Below, piece after piece: positions 33,464 through 41,754 of a DNA stretch of 64,000 bases (its first letter is position 1; every line of letters starts with the position of its first letter). The notes under the pieces are model-generated. The model was not told the origin of the DNA, made no database searches, and worked only from the letters and a program-made list of their open reading frames with translations. Origin of the DNA: Variovorax gossypii (lineage in GTDB: Bacteria; Pseudomonadota; Gammaproteobacteria; Burkholderiales; Burkholderiaceae_C); assembly GCF_003965815.1 (NCBI RefSeq), contig NZ_RXOE01000001.1:1550001-1614000 (forward strand), given 5' to 3'. The translations under genes were made by a program, and so were the position numbers.

Positions 33464-34264
33464 TCAATCGCGCGGCAGCGCCGATGGCGGGCGCCCCGTC
33501 AGGCGCCGACTCTCGCGCGCCAGGTGCGGCTGATCGGCATAGCCGGCCTCGGCGGCCAGATGAGCCAACGACGTCGATGGCTCCGCGCGCGCCAGCTGCA
33601 GAAAGCGCTGGTAGCGCAGCACGCGTGCCAGCGTCTGCGGACCGTAGCCGAAGTGCCTCACGAAACGGCGGCGCAGCGTGCGCTCGGGCTGCTGCAGGCG
33701 CTCGGAGAGCCAGCGCAGCGGCGAATCTTCAGGGGCCATGCCTGACTGCAGCAAGCGGAAGGCTTCGGCCATTGCGGCATCTGGCGTGAGACTGGCGGCT
33801 GGCTGTGGCCGAGCGGCCACCTTGTGCATGAATTGGGCAGACGAATCCGCGGCGAAGCATGCCGCCGCGCGCGCACCCCACAGATCGCGCAGCGCAACGC
33901 GGCGATCCGCGAGCGCACTCATGTCGATGCCCAGCCACGCGGCCGCCGCGCCGGGGTGGAAGCGCAGGCCCAGCACCTGCGCGCCGGGCCGCAGCGCTTC
34001 GGCATGCGGTTGCCGGTCGGGGCCGGCCACGCGTACCACGCCATCGATCCACTGCAGATCGATCGAGCCGTCGGGCACCACCAGCAGCGGCGATGTGCCG
34101 GCGGCATCAGCGGGCAGCACGTGCATCCACTGGCAGGCAAAGATGCCGCGCAACGAAGGCGGCACCGGGGCTTCGGCATAACGGCCGACCTCCTGCGCGA
34201 GCGGCGGCGTGGCCGTTTTGTTCAAGTCGGCGGACATGGCGTGGAGCAAGCTCGGGGCTTCCAT
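33464..34264 (-). CDS. AraC-family transcriptional regulator
   Basis: This 266-residue protein has an N-terminal sensor-like region with PDGSIDLQWIDGVVRVAGPD, a motif of the DUF6597 / AraC-type group that controls small stress genes. A C-terminal double helix-turn-helix follows (LRWLSERLQQPERTLRRRFV, LARVLRYQRFLQLARAEP, HLAAEAGYADQPHLARESRR). It is divergent from a VOC-family gene 32 bp away, which is its likely target. Two starts are possible, ATG 34264 and ATG 34237 (MSADLNK), and neither has a clear ribosome site. Confidence 0.88.
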   Translation of the reverse strand: MEAPSLLHAMSADLNKTATPPLAQEVGRYAEAPVPPSLRGIFACQWMHVLPADAAGTSPLLVVPDGSIDLQWIDGVVRVAGPDRQPHAEALRPGAQVLGLRFHPGAAAAWLGIDMSALADRRVALRDLWGARAAACFAADSSAQFMHKVAARPQPAASLTPDAAMAEAFRLLQSGMAPEDSPLRWLSERLQQPERTLRRRFVRHFGYGPQTLARVLRYQRFLQLARAEPSTSLAHLAAEAGYADQPHLARESRRLTGRPPSALPRD

Positions 34265-34296
34265 TGAACAACAACTGCGAAGCAGGAGCCTCCCGC

Positions 34297-34719
34297 ATGA
34301 AAGCCCGTATTTCCGTTCTCACCATCTGCGTAGACGACCTGGAGCGCGCGTTGCGCTTCTACTGCGACGGCCTGGGCCTAGTAACGCCCGGCATCATCGG
34401 CCAGGAATTCGAACACGGCGCGGTTGCCTTCTTCGACCTGCAGCCCGGCCTGAAGCTGGCGCTGTGGCCGCGCGACAGCCTGGCGCACGACAGCGGCATC
34501 GCGCGCCGCGGCAGCGCCTCGCCCGACTTCACCATCGGCCACAACCTGCGCAGCGAAGCCGAGGTGCAAGCCACGATGGCGCAGGCCGAGGCCGCCGGCG
34601 CGACCATCGTGAAGCCGGCGCAGAAGACCTTCTGGGGCGGCTTCGCGGGCTACTTCCAGGACCTGGACGGGCATCTGTGGGAAGTGGTCTACAACCCGGC
34701 CTTCCTGCCGGAAGACTGA
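34297..34719 (+). CDS. VOC-family (glyoxalase-like) protein
   Basis: This 140-residue protein has the paired beta-alpha-beta-beta-beta modules of vicinal-oxygen-chelate enzymes. LTICVDDLERALRFYCDGLG opens module one, and FWGGFAGYFQDLDGHLWEVV closes module two with the metal-ligand Glu near the end. Members include glyoxalase, fosfomycin and bleomycin resistance proteins; the substrate is unknown. AGGAG at 34284-34288 precedes ATG 34297. The divergent AraC regulator probably controls it. Its 3' end overlaps the convergent 2'-5' RNA ligase gene by 31 bp. Confidence 0.9.
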   Translation: MKARISVLTICVDDLERALRFYCDGLGLVTPGIIGQEFEHGAVAFFDLQPGLKLALWPRDSLAHDSGIARRGSASPDFTIGHNLRSEAEVQATMAQAEAAGATIVKPAQKTFWGGFAGYFQDLDGHLWEVVYNPAFLPED

Positions 34720-35294
34720 AGCGGATAGGACGCCAGCACCTCGTGCCACACGGGCCGCGTCTTCAGCCACGAACGCACGAACTGAAACTCGCGCACCGAC
34801 CAGCGAACAGGCGGCATGGTCGGCGCGGCGGCCCCCGATGCCTTGCGAGCGATGGTGATGTGCGGCGCCCAGTCCTCATGGCGCCCCGACAGCCACGGCG
34901 CGAGTTGACGCACGACGGCCTGATGCAACCGGTCGAGCGCGGCGTTCGGCTGCGGGCGCACGATGGCGATGCCGTTGTGGGCCCAGACGCCGGACCAGTC
35001 CAGCAGCAGCTCGAGGTCTTCTTCCATGCGCAGCTCGCCCAATGCCTGGCGGATGCCTTCGACGGCGGCATCGCCCTGTGGCGAGATGTGGCACAGCGTC
35101 ATGTGCAGCCGGTGCGGCTTTGGAATGCTGGGCTTGGGCTGCGTGCGCCAGACCCACTGCGCGCGGTGCTCAGCGATGGCGGCCTGTACCGCCTCGTCGG
35201 GCTTGAGCCAGGCGTAGAGCATTGGCATTTCCAGGCGCGCGCGGCGCGCGGCATCGGCGGGGGTGAAGGGCTCGATGTCCATGGTGCCTGTCAT
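34689..35294 (-). CDS. thpR: 2'-5' RNA ligase / cyclic phosphodiesterase family protein
   Basis: This 201-residue protein belongs to the 2H phosphoesterase superfamily. The two HxTx motifs are HMTL at 64-67 and HITI at 145-148, with the expected spacing of about 80 residues. Family members open 2',3'-cyclic phosphates or join 2'-5' tRNA halves in vitro; the cellular role is unclear. A 20-residue lead precedes the usual start, so ATG at MPMLYAWL (about 35225) is an alternative. It is convergent with and overlaps the VOC gene. The upstream side faces the sulfatase pseudogene. Confidence 0.87.
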   Translation of the reverse strand: MTGTMDIEPFTPADAARRARLEMPMLYAWLKPDEAVQAAIAEHRAQWVWRTQPKPSIPKPHRLHMTLCHISPQGDAAVEGIRQALGELRMEEDLELLLDWSGVWAHNGIAIVRPQPNAALDRLHQAVVRQLAPWLSGRHEDWAPHITIARKASGAAAPTMPPVRWSVREFQFVRSWLKTRPVWHEVLASYPLQSSGRKAGL

Positions 35295-35310
35295 TGGACA
35301 TCAGGTGGCG

Positions 35311-35567
35311 GCGCGATGCTTGAACCATCACGGGCAGGAAGCCATGCGCGACGGCGACTGGAAGTACCTGAAGGTCGACGAGGACCAGTACCTGTTCAAA
35401 CTCCTCAGCAATGAACGCTAGCGGATGAACCTGTGACGATGAAGTAGTTGGAGAGGCTGGCTGCGATGCAGGCGGATTGGCAGGCTTGGAATGCGGCGAA
35501 ACAGGCGATTCCGAAGGATACGATGGTCAGTCTTGGCTACTCGGCCAAGGACATGCTGCAGAGATAA
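35311..35567 (+). pseudogene. Decayed duplicate of the sulfatase 3' end
   Basis: This stretch aligns along its whole length with the last 250 bp of the sulfatase gene (about 28954-29203). The first part still translates as GQEAMRDGDWKYLKVD, identical to the sulfatase, and then diverges. A TAG at 35419-35421 breaks the frame, a shift follows, and the end again resembles it (SLGYSAKDMLQR, ending TAA 35565-35567). No 5' part of the gene and no ribosome site are present, so this is a dead fragment. It lies 6 kb from the intact gene in the same orientation and marks the edge of the accessory region. Confidence 0.85.
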
Positions 35568-35603
35568 CTGATGATGGCAGGATCGCCAATCGGCAAAGCA
35601 TCA

Positions 35604-37073
35604 TTAGCCTTTTGGCGACGCCAGATCTTTCTTTTTTATAGCCGCTGGGATCTTGATTTTCCCAATCACACCCAGCGCCTGCATAGTCAGATGACTATGG
35701 GTATACGCTAGAACGGATTTAGCGCCCGACAACTGGTATCCGGAAAATGCTCGTGCGAGCGGCTCTCGACTGCGCAGACCTAACGATGGCTCGTTCGAGA
35801 CGCCCAGCGTAGCATCGTCTGCCTTCACCTCGAACACCACGCGGTCGGTATCCTTCAGGAAGGAGACGTCCAGGTTAGCGTAAATGGTCGCCAGGTCGTT
35901 AAGTTTGCGCAGCAATAGGCCTGGGCCTTTCGCCCACTCATCTTCCGCAGGACGGTCAGAGATAAGGATTCGCACCTTGACGCCACGCTTCAGTGCTTGA
36001 TCCAGCAATAGCTGACGCATTGGTGTCAAACGCGCCTCCACGGGCAAGGTGGTGGTGATCAAGACTTCGCGTTTGGCCTTCTGGAGCGCGTAGTCGACGA
36101 GTTGAGGCACCTCGAACGGCAACAATGAGCGCACGGGAATCTGTTCGAGTTGCTGCTGAACGGTGGCGAGTTCGGCTTTTTTTGCATCGAGCTTGGCAGC
36201 GGCAACAGCGGAGTCCTGCCGCTCCAGTCCCGCAATGCCCAGTTGCAGCTTGCTCTTGAGTGTCAGCAGGTCAACGAGCGATCCATTGCCGGGAAGAATG
36301 TTTAGTGGCTTGACCCGCTGGTCCACCGCCATGACACCTGATCGCCGATTGAAAAGACTGTCCAATCCGAGCCGCGGCAACATCTCGTGCTTAGCAATCG
36401 CATCGCTGCTAGGGTGATCGATAACGCCATCAATAGCCACTCGGGCTAAGGGCTCTACACCTTTTCCGCGTGCATACAGCAGCAGCACCGCCGGGATGTA
36501 GCGCAGGGCGCGCCGTAGAACGGAAAGATAGCGGACTACCTGTTCGCCGTCGCGCAATTGATTGCCCGGCAATTGCTCCAAAGGCAGGTCTATCAGCGCC
36601 GGCAAGCGCGTGCTCGGCGGGGCAAGCCGAAGCGTACGTTCAAGTGCGAGAGCCGGCCCTAGCTCGAGGGTAAGCCGGGTCTTGACCACGCTCTGAGTCA
36701 GTGGATTCCAAGCGAGTGATATAGCTTTTTCAAAGATCTGCCGCTCCCCAGCCTCGCTAAGCACTGCGACGCCCTTGGGGCGTAGTGCTAACTGAGGTGT
36801 CAGCGTCAAGTACTCTTCGTTCGACAGAGATTCGATCACCCTCGCGCCATATCTATCACCGAGCCCCAAAATTCCGACCACATCCGCGCTCGAGCGAACT
36901 CCCCCTTGGACGGCTTTGAGGATGAACTCCTCCACGGGCATGAGGTTGCGCTTCTCGGAGACCAAGCTGTCAACCGTCAGCAGATAGATCGGCAAACCTA
37001 CGGGAAGGTAGTCGATGAGCGGCATGCCATCTATCTTCTGGTGCTGCTCTGCGACGGCGTCAAATTCGATCAT
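35604..37073 (-). CDS. mkoB: PLD-like protein of a type I Mokosh-like anti-phage system
   Basis: This 489-residue protein is the second gene of a two-gene operon. Residues about 44-110 look like a winged helix (FILKAVQGGVRSSADVVGIL), about 275-312 are a coiled coil, and about 318-460 resemble a phospholipase-D-fold domain (ALQKAKREVLITTTLP, ALKRGVKVRILISD, then FEVKADDATLGVSNEPSLGL). The usual catalytic HxK reads E-V-K at 415-417, so the classic PLD histidine is missing and activity may be lost or altered. The start ATG 37073 lies 14 bp inside the end of the kinase-helicase gene with no good ribosome site, so translation is coupled. Assignment to Mokosh type I (MkoA kinase-helicase plus MkoB PLD) is from memory of that system. 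Confidence 0.75.
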   Translation of the reverse strand: MIEFDAVAEQHQKIDGMPLIDYLPVGLPIYLLTVDSLVSEKRNLMPVEEFILKAVQGGVRSSADVVGILGLGDRYGARVIESLSNEEYLTLTPQLALRPKGVAVLSEAGERQIFEKAISLAWNPLTQSVVKTRLTLELGPALALERTLRLAPPSTRLPALIDLPLEQLPGNQLRDGEQVVRYLSVLRRALRYIPAVLLLYARGKGVEPLARVAIDGVIDHPSSDAIAKHEMLPRLGLDSLFNRRSGVMAVDQRVKPLNILPGNGSLVDLLTLKSKLQLGIAGLERQDSAVAAAKLDAKKAELATVQQQLEQIPVRSLLPFEVPQLVDYALQKAKREVLITTTLPVEARLTPMRQLLLDQALKRGVKVRILISDRPAEDEWAKGPGLLLRKLNDLATIYANLDVSFLKDTDRVVFEVKADDATLGVSNEPSLGLRSREPLARAFSGYQLSGAKSVLAYTHSHLTMQALGVIGKIKIPAAIKKKDLASPKG

Positions 37074-40000
37074 GGCTAACGATTGCGCACTCGGCGGGGT
37101 TGTTATCGATATGGGCCAACACAGAGCGAAAGGGGTTCTCGGAGTTGACCGATCGACAAAAGTCATCGTCTCCGACGATGATCAGCGCGTCGCGTCCCCG
37201 GGACAGCGCCACGTTCAAGCGAGGCACTTCCCGTTGGAAACCTAGTCGGCCCTTATCGTTAGAGCGAGTCACACTGTAGATACAGATGTCCGCATCCTTG
37301 CCCTGAAAGGCATCCACCGTGTTTATTACGATATCGAGGTTGTGAAACGGCTTGGCCGCACCTCGCAATCTTTGGTCCAACTCATTAACCTGAGCTGAGT
37401 AACCTGCGATAACCGCCACGCTCAACTGTGCTCGGCCGCGATTGGCCTCGTCGAGACGCTCCAGTATCTTTTGAATGATTGCCGCCTCCGTAGAGTTCTT
37501 GTACGTTCTGCCGGGCATTTCCTGATCCCGACGCTGCCTGAGTGCAGCAGTTGTGTGCCACTCCACTTCGCGCGGATGCAACTTGGCTGCGACGGGGCTG
37601 CGGTCCGTGACTTTACGAACCGTGACGAGTTTTCCATCGTAAAAGACGTCACTGATTAGCCTGCCAATCCCCGCCACCATGCGCCGCTGTTCCGTTAGCT
37701 GCGCTTTGCACGACTCGGGAAGATGGGGGGTAAGGATATCGAGCAGAGTGGCCTCAGCCTCCTCAATTGGGAAACGCTGCTCAAGCACCTTGCTCGGATC
37801 CAGTTCAGAATATGGTGGCAACTGCTTAGGATCACCAACCAACACCCAGCGCTTACTCCGGCTCATGGGAATAAGCGTCTCCGTAGCGGTAGCCTTGGAG
37901 ACCTCGTCCACGATACAAAGCTCGAACTCTTGCTCGCCGATCGCCTGAACATTGCCGAGTCCGACGCAGGTTCCGGCTACCACCCTAGCTTCACCGAGCA
38001 CGGCGCCGTGGAAGTTCTTCGAGGCACCGAGCCGAGTGAACCATTCCAGTTGTAGTTTCACTTGACTCTTGAGGTGCGCTGCACCTGGCACATCCGATTT
38101 GTCGAGAACCCCCATCCACTCCTTACTGATCTCAGCGGAAGGAGACGCCACTGCTTTTCCATATGAGCCGCGCGCGTTGAGCTTTTCTTCGACTTTTTTA
38201 AGGCGGCGTTTCAAGACTTGAAGTAGCTCGTTGATCTGCGTCTTCTCATCAAGCAACGTCGAGGTCTTAGTCACCACCTCGGCATCTGAGTCTTGTCCGT
38301 TTCCAGCAGATTTTTCGGCCATGCTATCTATTAGCGCCGCTAGCTGACCCTCCTGCTCCTGAACCTCGGCCAAGAGAATGTGTCGCTGCTCTCCGAGCAC
38401 AACGACCTCAACCTCTTCTGCGTCCATACCTAACTGTTTGGCCTTGGTGCGTAGGTAATCCCGTGCTCGCTCTTCCGCGCGTTCAATCCATGTGCGCGTC
38501 TTGTTGTCGAGCGTAAACGGGCGCGCCTGTTCGTCAATCTTCTCAAGGCGTTCGCCATGGATGCGAACGACGTCCTGTCCAATTCCCTTTTCCAGCAGCT
38601 TGATAATGACGTGATCCAACGCAGTATGGGTCTGCGACGACAGCAGGATCCGCGCATCTGGGAAGACGCGCAGATAGAGTCCGATCAGTTCCGCAATGAA
38701 TGTGGTCTTACCCGTCCCCGGGGGGCCTTCGACCATCAGGATGCTGTTGACACCGAGAGCCCGTTCAAGGAGCGTCCGTTTCTCATCATTCAGGTCATTG
38801 GCGAAACTTGGCGGCATTCCCCCTTGGTCAGGCTCTCGAGCGCTGGCAGGGTCGCACAAGATTGTTTTCAGGTCCGCAGAAGCAGCGCGATCTCTGCGCA
38901 CGTTCTCAAGCGCAGTGCGTTGCCTGGATACAGGTTGGCTCTGGGCGTGGTGGTTCGACTCCAGAACCCCGGGGCCCTTGGGCAGTTCGTCGTCATGCAA
39001 GTTCAATGGGCGAAGAGTGATTTCATCGCCGAAGACTCGATGAACTTCGAAAAACAGAAGACGCCCGGAAGGCAGCTTGTAGACGAGTGAATCGGGGAGT
39101 TCGTCTGGGTTGAGGTCACCTTCACAAAGAGCCACTGCATTGTTACCCTGAGAACGCATGCTGGCAAAAGCGATTCGCAACCTGCGATTCTTTTGAATAC
39201 GATCCTTCTCACGTAAGACGGCTACCCAGCAATCGAACCACTTCTCGCGAGCTACTCGGTCGCGCTCTCGACTTCGATGTTCTTCCTCTGTTTGGAGGCG
39301 CAGCCAAAAGGCTCGCTGGTTGGCGGCCCTACGTGTAGGCGACAGGGGCCCCAGAACGTCTACCGTCACGGTTCGCAACTCACTCGCTTGGCGTCGTTCC
39401 TTTTCCGCACGTTCAGGCTCCAGCAGTCTCACGCTCTGAGTTCGGAAGAGCTCACTGTCGTCCAGCGCCTTACAGGTCACATCCAATGTTGCACCGAGTA
39501 GACGCACCATGCGCTCCTCTTCACTGACTATGTATGCATGTAGCGAGCCATTGAGGTCTCGCTGCAGGAGGCCTACAGATTCCTCTGGCTTGCGGTCACC
39601 TAGCTTCTGTGCCAACTCACCCAGATCGCGCGTGCTGATTTGCACAGTAATCTGCAATGGCCGCCCATCGGTGAAGTCTCTGTGAAAAGCGTCCAGTTGG
39701 ACCTGCAAATCGGTAGCATTGGCAGGGCGCTCCAGCGGATTGAGCGACAGACACTCCTGCAGGACTGCGAGTGGCGCGGCTCGCGCCGATAGGGCCGAAA
39801 GGGCGTGCTTGAACTCGTCGTAGTTGGTAAAGGTCGTGCCCGTCAAACAGGCCAGCGCGACAGCGGCCCACGAATAAGTGTCACGCGCAAAAGAGTTTGC
39901 ACCGTCGTCAACTTCAGGAGGCGTGTAAGGCGGAGAGCCCGCCTGTTTGAAGGTCTCGCCAATACCGACGCCTGCACGCGCCTTGGCGATGCCGAAGTCT

Positions 40001-40464
40001 GTGACCTTAAGTGTGCCGAACTCGTCGAAGCGCAAGTTGTCGGGCTTGATGTCGCGATGGGCGATGCGTCGCTTGTGGGCGGCAACGAGAGCAGACACCA
40101 GGGGAGCACCGACATCTGCGTAAAATTCCTCCCAGGCCCATCGGCGGCCCTCCGCTAGCTTCTCGCTGAGGCAGGTGGGCAGCCATTCGAGTGCCAAGAA
40201 CAACTCGTCATGCTCCGTTCGACCCGAGTCGACTAGCTGAACGATGTTCGGATGGCGCAACTCATCCAACGCCTCGCGTTCGCGGCGGAACGCTAGACCA
40301 GCTTGCGCGTCTGTCGATGGCACAAGCGGCAGTTTCAAAGCCAACGTGAGCTGGGTGTCTCTGTCCTTGACTTTAAACACGCGGGCCATGCCACCCGGCT
40401 TTAGGGTTTCGACGACCGCATAGCGGTCGCAAAAGGTCTGCACCGTCTGATTTTCCTTATCCAT
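37060..40464 (-). CDS. mkoA: Ser/Thr kinase-SF1 helicase fusion of a type I Mokosh-like anti-phage system
   Basis: This 1134-residue protein joins two enzymes. Residues about 15-260 are a Hanks-type kinase: glycine loop KPGGMARVF, Lys44 in LALKLPL, HRDIKPDN at 136-143 and DFG at 156-158. Residues about 555-1130 are a superfamily-1 helicase of the Upf1/Dna2 (COG1112) kind: Walker A EGPPGTGKTTF near 578-588, motif II VDEVSK near 851-856, GDPKQLPP near 876-883, VDAFQGKDADI near 1049-1059 and NVALSRGRDAL near 1083-1093. A charged, coiled-coil-rich insert (about 655-765) splits the helicase. All catalytic kinase motifs are intact. Lower GC than the flanks suggests transfer. The overlap with the PLD-like gene supports a Mokosh type I system. 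Confidence 0.88.
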   Translation of the reverse strand: MDKENQTVQTFCDRYAVVETLKPGGMARVFKVKDRDTQLTLALKLPLVPSTDAQAGLAFRREREALDELRHPNIVQLVDSGRTEHDELFLALEWLPTCLSEKLAEGRRWAWEEFYADVGAPLVSALVAAHKRRIAHRDIKPDNLRFDEFGTLKVTDFGIAKARAGVGIGETFKQAGSPPYTPPEVDDGANSFARDTYSWAAVALACLTGTTFTNYDEFKHALSALSARAAPLAVLQECLSLNPLERPANATDLQVQLDAFHRDFTDGRPLQITVQISTRDLGELAQKLGDRKPEESVGLLQRDLNGSLHAYIVSEEERMVRLLGATLDVTCKALDDSELFRTQSVRLLEPERAEKERRQASELRTVTVDVLGPLSPTRRAANQRAFWLRLQTEEEHRSRERDRVAREKWFDCWVAVLREKDRIQKNRRLRIAFASMRSQGNNAVALCEGDLNPDELPDSLVYKLPSGRLLFFEVHRVFGDEITLRPLNLHDDELPKGPGVLESNHHAQSQPVSRQRTALENVRRDRAASADLKTILCDPASAREPDQGGMPPSFANDLNDEKRTLLERALGVNSILMVEGPPGTGKTTFIAELIGLYLRVFPDARILLSSQTHTALDHVIIKLLEKGIGQDVVRIHGERLEKIDEQARPFTLDNKTRTWIERAEERARDYLRTKAKQLGMDAEEVEVVVLGEQRHILLAEVQEQEGQLAALIDSMAEKSAGNGQDSDAEVVTKTSTLLDEKTQINELLQVLKRRLKKVEEKLNARGSYGKAVASPSAEISKEWMGVLDKSDVPGAAHLKSQVKLQLEWFTRLGASKNFHGAVLGEARVVAGTCVGLGNVQAIGEQEFELCIVDEVSKATATETLIPMSRSKRWVLVGDPKQLPPYSELDPSKVLEQRFPIEEAEATLLDILTPHLPESCKAQLTEQRRMVAGIGRLISDVFYDGKLVTVRKVTDRSPVAAKLHPREVEWHTTAALRQRRDQEMPGRTYKNSTEAAIIQKILERLDEANRGRAQLSVAVIAGYSAQVNELDQRLRGAAKPFHNLDIVINTVDAFQGKDADICIYSVTRSNDKGRLGFQREVPRLNVALSRGRDALIIVGDDDFCRSVNSENPFRSVLAHIDNNPAECAIVSHDRI

Positions 40465-40595
40465 GCAGCTTCACTCCAAGCAGGCATTGGGGATCGGCAT
40501 AGGCCGCCTCCTCGGCGCGACATTAGCGGAGAGGAAAGTTCTAGAGCATCCCGTCTTTGTGGGATGTCAAGGCCTTCAGCCGATCCCGCCTTCGC
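40465..40595. other. Intergenic stretch upstream of the Mokosh-like operon
   Basis: This 131-bp gap should contain the promoter of the kinase-helicase gene on the minus strand. GGAG nine bases before the ATG is the likely ribosome site. A short hairpin (CATCCC-N8-GGGATG, about 40547-40566) is seen. No operator or ORF was identified. Confidence 0.4.
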
Positions 40596-40886
40596 CTACC
40601 CCCTCCCACTTACCTGGAACAACATCTCCGCCTCCCGAGCCAAATCCGCAGCAATCCAGAGCATGTAATCCCGATGCTTCTCCCCCGCCTCCTCGAACCA
40701 CCCGTTGCCGTCGCCATAACAGCACCACAGCAGCGAGTTCAGCTGCGCCAGTTTGATTTCGAGTAGTTCCCTTGCCTCGTCGGGCGTCGGGGTCGGCGCC
40801 GTGGGCTTGGTGGTTGTGCCGCGCGTGGTGCTGCGGCGGCGGGAAGATTTGGGCGTGGAACGCCCGGCCATAATTCGCGTAGCCAT
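40596..40886 (-). CDS. Small conserved-looking hypothetical protein
   Basis: This 96-residue protein has a basic, Thr/Ser/Pro-rich, probably disordered first half (GRSTPKSSRRRSTTRGTTTK). An acidic helical second half follows (EARELLEIKLAQLNSLLWCC, GEKHRDYMLWIAADLAREAE). Short proteins of this form occur in Pseudomonas and Comamonadaceae without known function. ATG 40886 (MATRIMAGRS) is preferred, with AAGGA eleven bases upstream; the frame is open to about 40916. It is on the same strand as the Mokosh-like operon but 131 bp upstream, so a link is not shown. Confidence 0.6.
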   Translation of the reverse strand: MATRIMAGRSTPKSSRRRSTTRGTTTKPTAPTPTPDEARELLEIKLAQLNSLLWCCYGDGNGWFEEAGEKHRDYMLWIAADLAREAEMLFQVSGRG

Positions 40887-41284
40887 TTGGTGTGCTGTCC
40901 TTCCAAGGTTTTGCACGTCATGTGGTCAGACGGTCAGGGTGTTCACGCACCCTGGCCGTCGCCTTTTGTGCCTCACGTTCGCACCAGTGCACCGAGGAGC
41001 ACCGGCAACCCGCCGTGAGGTAGGCGGTTCATCAGTTCACTTGGTCAGCTGTTGGGGGAGCTCCTTTCACGATCAGTGTTCGTCGCCCACAAGGAGGGGC
41101 GTCTTGCGACAGGGGCATTCACTGTAGAGAAGTGAAGCCGCGCAAGAGAAAAAGATTTCGTCGAGGATTTCTCGAATCGGCGAGATATCTGCCGGGGCGC
41201 TGCGACAAGAAACAAAGCTCTGACGTTTGGCGTGTCCCCGGGAGTTTTCAGGAGCGCTTCTGGGCCGTCATCAAAGCGCGACGA
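40887..41284. other. Gene-free stretch with a long hairpin
   Basis: No convincing gene is present in these 398 bp. The clearest element is a hairpin at 40929-40960: GACGG and CAGGGTG pair with CACCCTG and CCGTC around a TTCACG loop, followed on the plus strand by GCCTTTTG. That looks like a terminator, but no plus-strand gene lies upstream, so it may be a remnant or part of a small RNA. A/T-rich DNA (AGAGAAAAAGATTTCGTC) lies near 41145. No promoter was settled. Confidence 0.5.
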
Positions 41285-41698
41285 TCAGCGATCTACGTCT
41301 GCGGCGTAGATGTCCAGGTCCAGCTTGATGCTGCGCTGCCCGAGCGAATGCAGAGTGGCTGGAGAGAGGCTGACTCCTTCGTTGTGCTCTCGCATGAACA
41401 GGCCACAGAATAGATCGAGCCTGTACTGTCTTGCGATGAGGCTCCAGACTTGGAGGTCTTGAGTCAGCCCTGCAAGCAGCTCCGCAACCTGTCTGTTCAC
41501 GTCTTCCGGCTCGGCATCCTTCGCGTGCAGCTGCCAATGCCCGAAGGTTGCGATGCGCGTGCCGCTAACTGCGGCTATTGCATCGCCCTTGCGGTATGCG
41601 CGCGTGGGCGAGCGGCCTAGAAGTCGGGTGATTTCTTCTGGGTCCAGCGCGTCGCCTGCGACGCGCAGCGTTGCCACTGATCGGGAAATGTTGGCCAT
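41285..41698 (-). CDS. DUF4279-domain protein
   Basis: This 137-residue protein matches the DUF4279 pattern: ATLRVAGDALDPEEITRLLG near the start, then GHWQLHAKDAE and LDLFCGLFMREHNEGVSLSP. Members are small cytoplasmic proteins of unknown function, sometimes found near polymorphic-toxin immunity genes. No toxin is visible beside it. It stands alone between the gene-free stretch and the polysaccharide genes. ATG 41698 gives the complete domain. Confidence 0.8.
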   Translation of the reverse strand: MANISRSVATLRVAGDALDPEEITRLLGRSPTRAYRKGDAIAAVSGTRIATFGHWQLHAKDAEPEDVNRQVAELLAGLTQDLQVWSLIARQYRLDLFCGLFMREHNEGVSLSPATLHSLGQRSIKLDLDIYAADVDR

Positions 41699-41754
41699 GG
41701 TTCGTTGCGGAGATGGGCTGCCGAGAGCCTACCGCTCGCTCTCGCGCGCCTTCC

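Noticed and set aside
29204-41700. A genomic island with integrase, tRNA target or insertion sequence ends
   Set aside because: Composition and gene content suggest transfer, but no integrase, transposase, tRNA or terminal inverted repeats could be found in the window.
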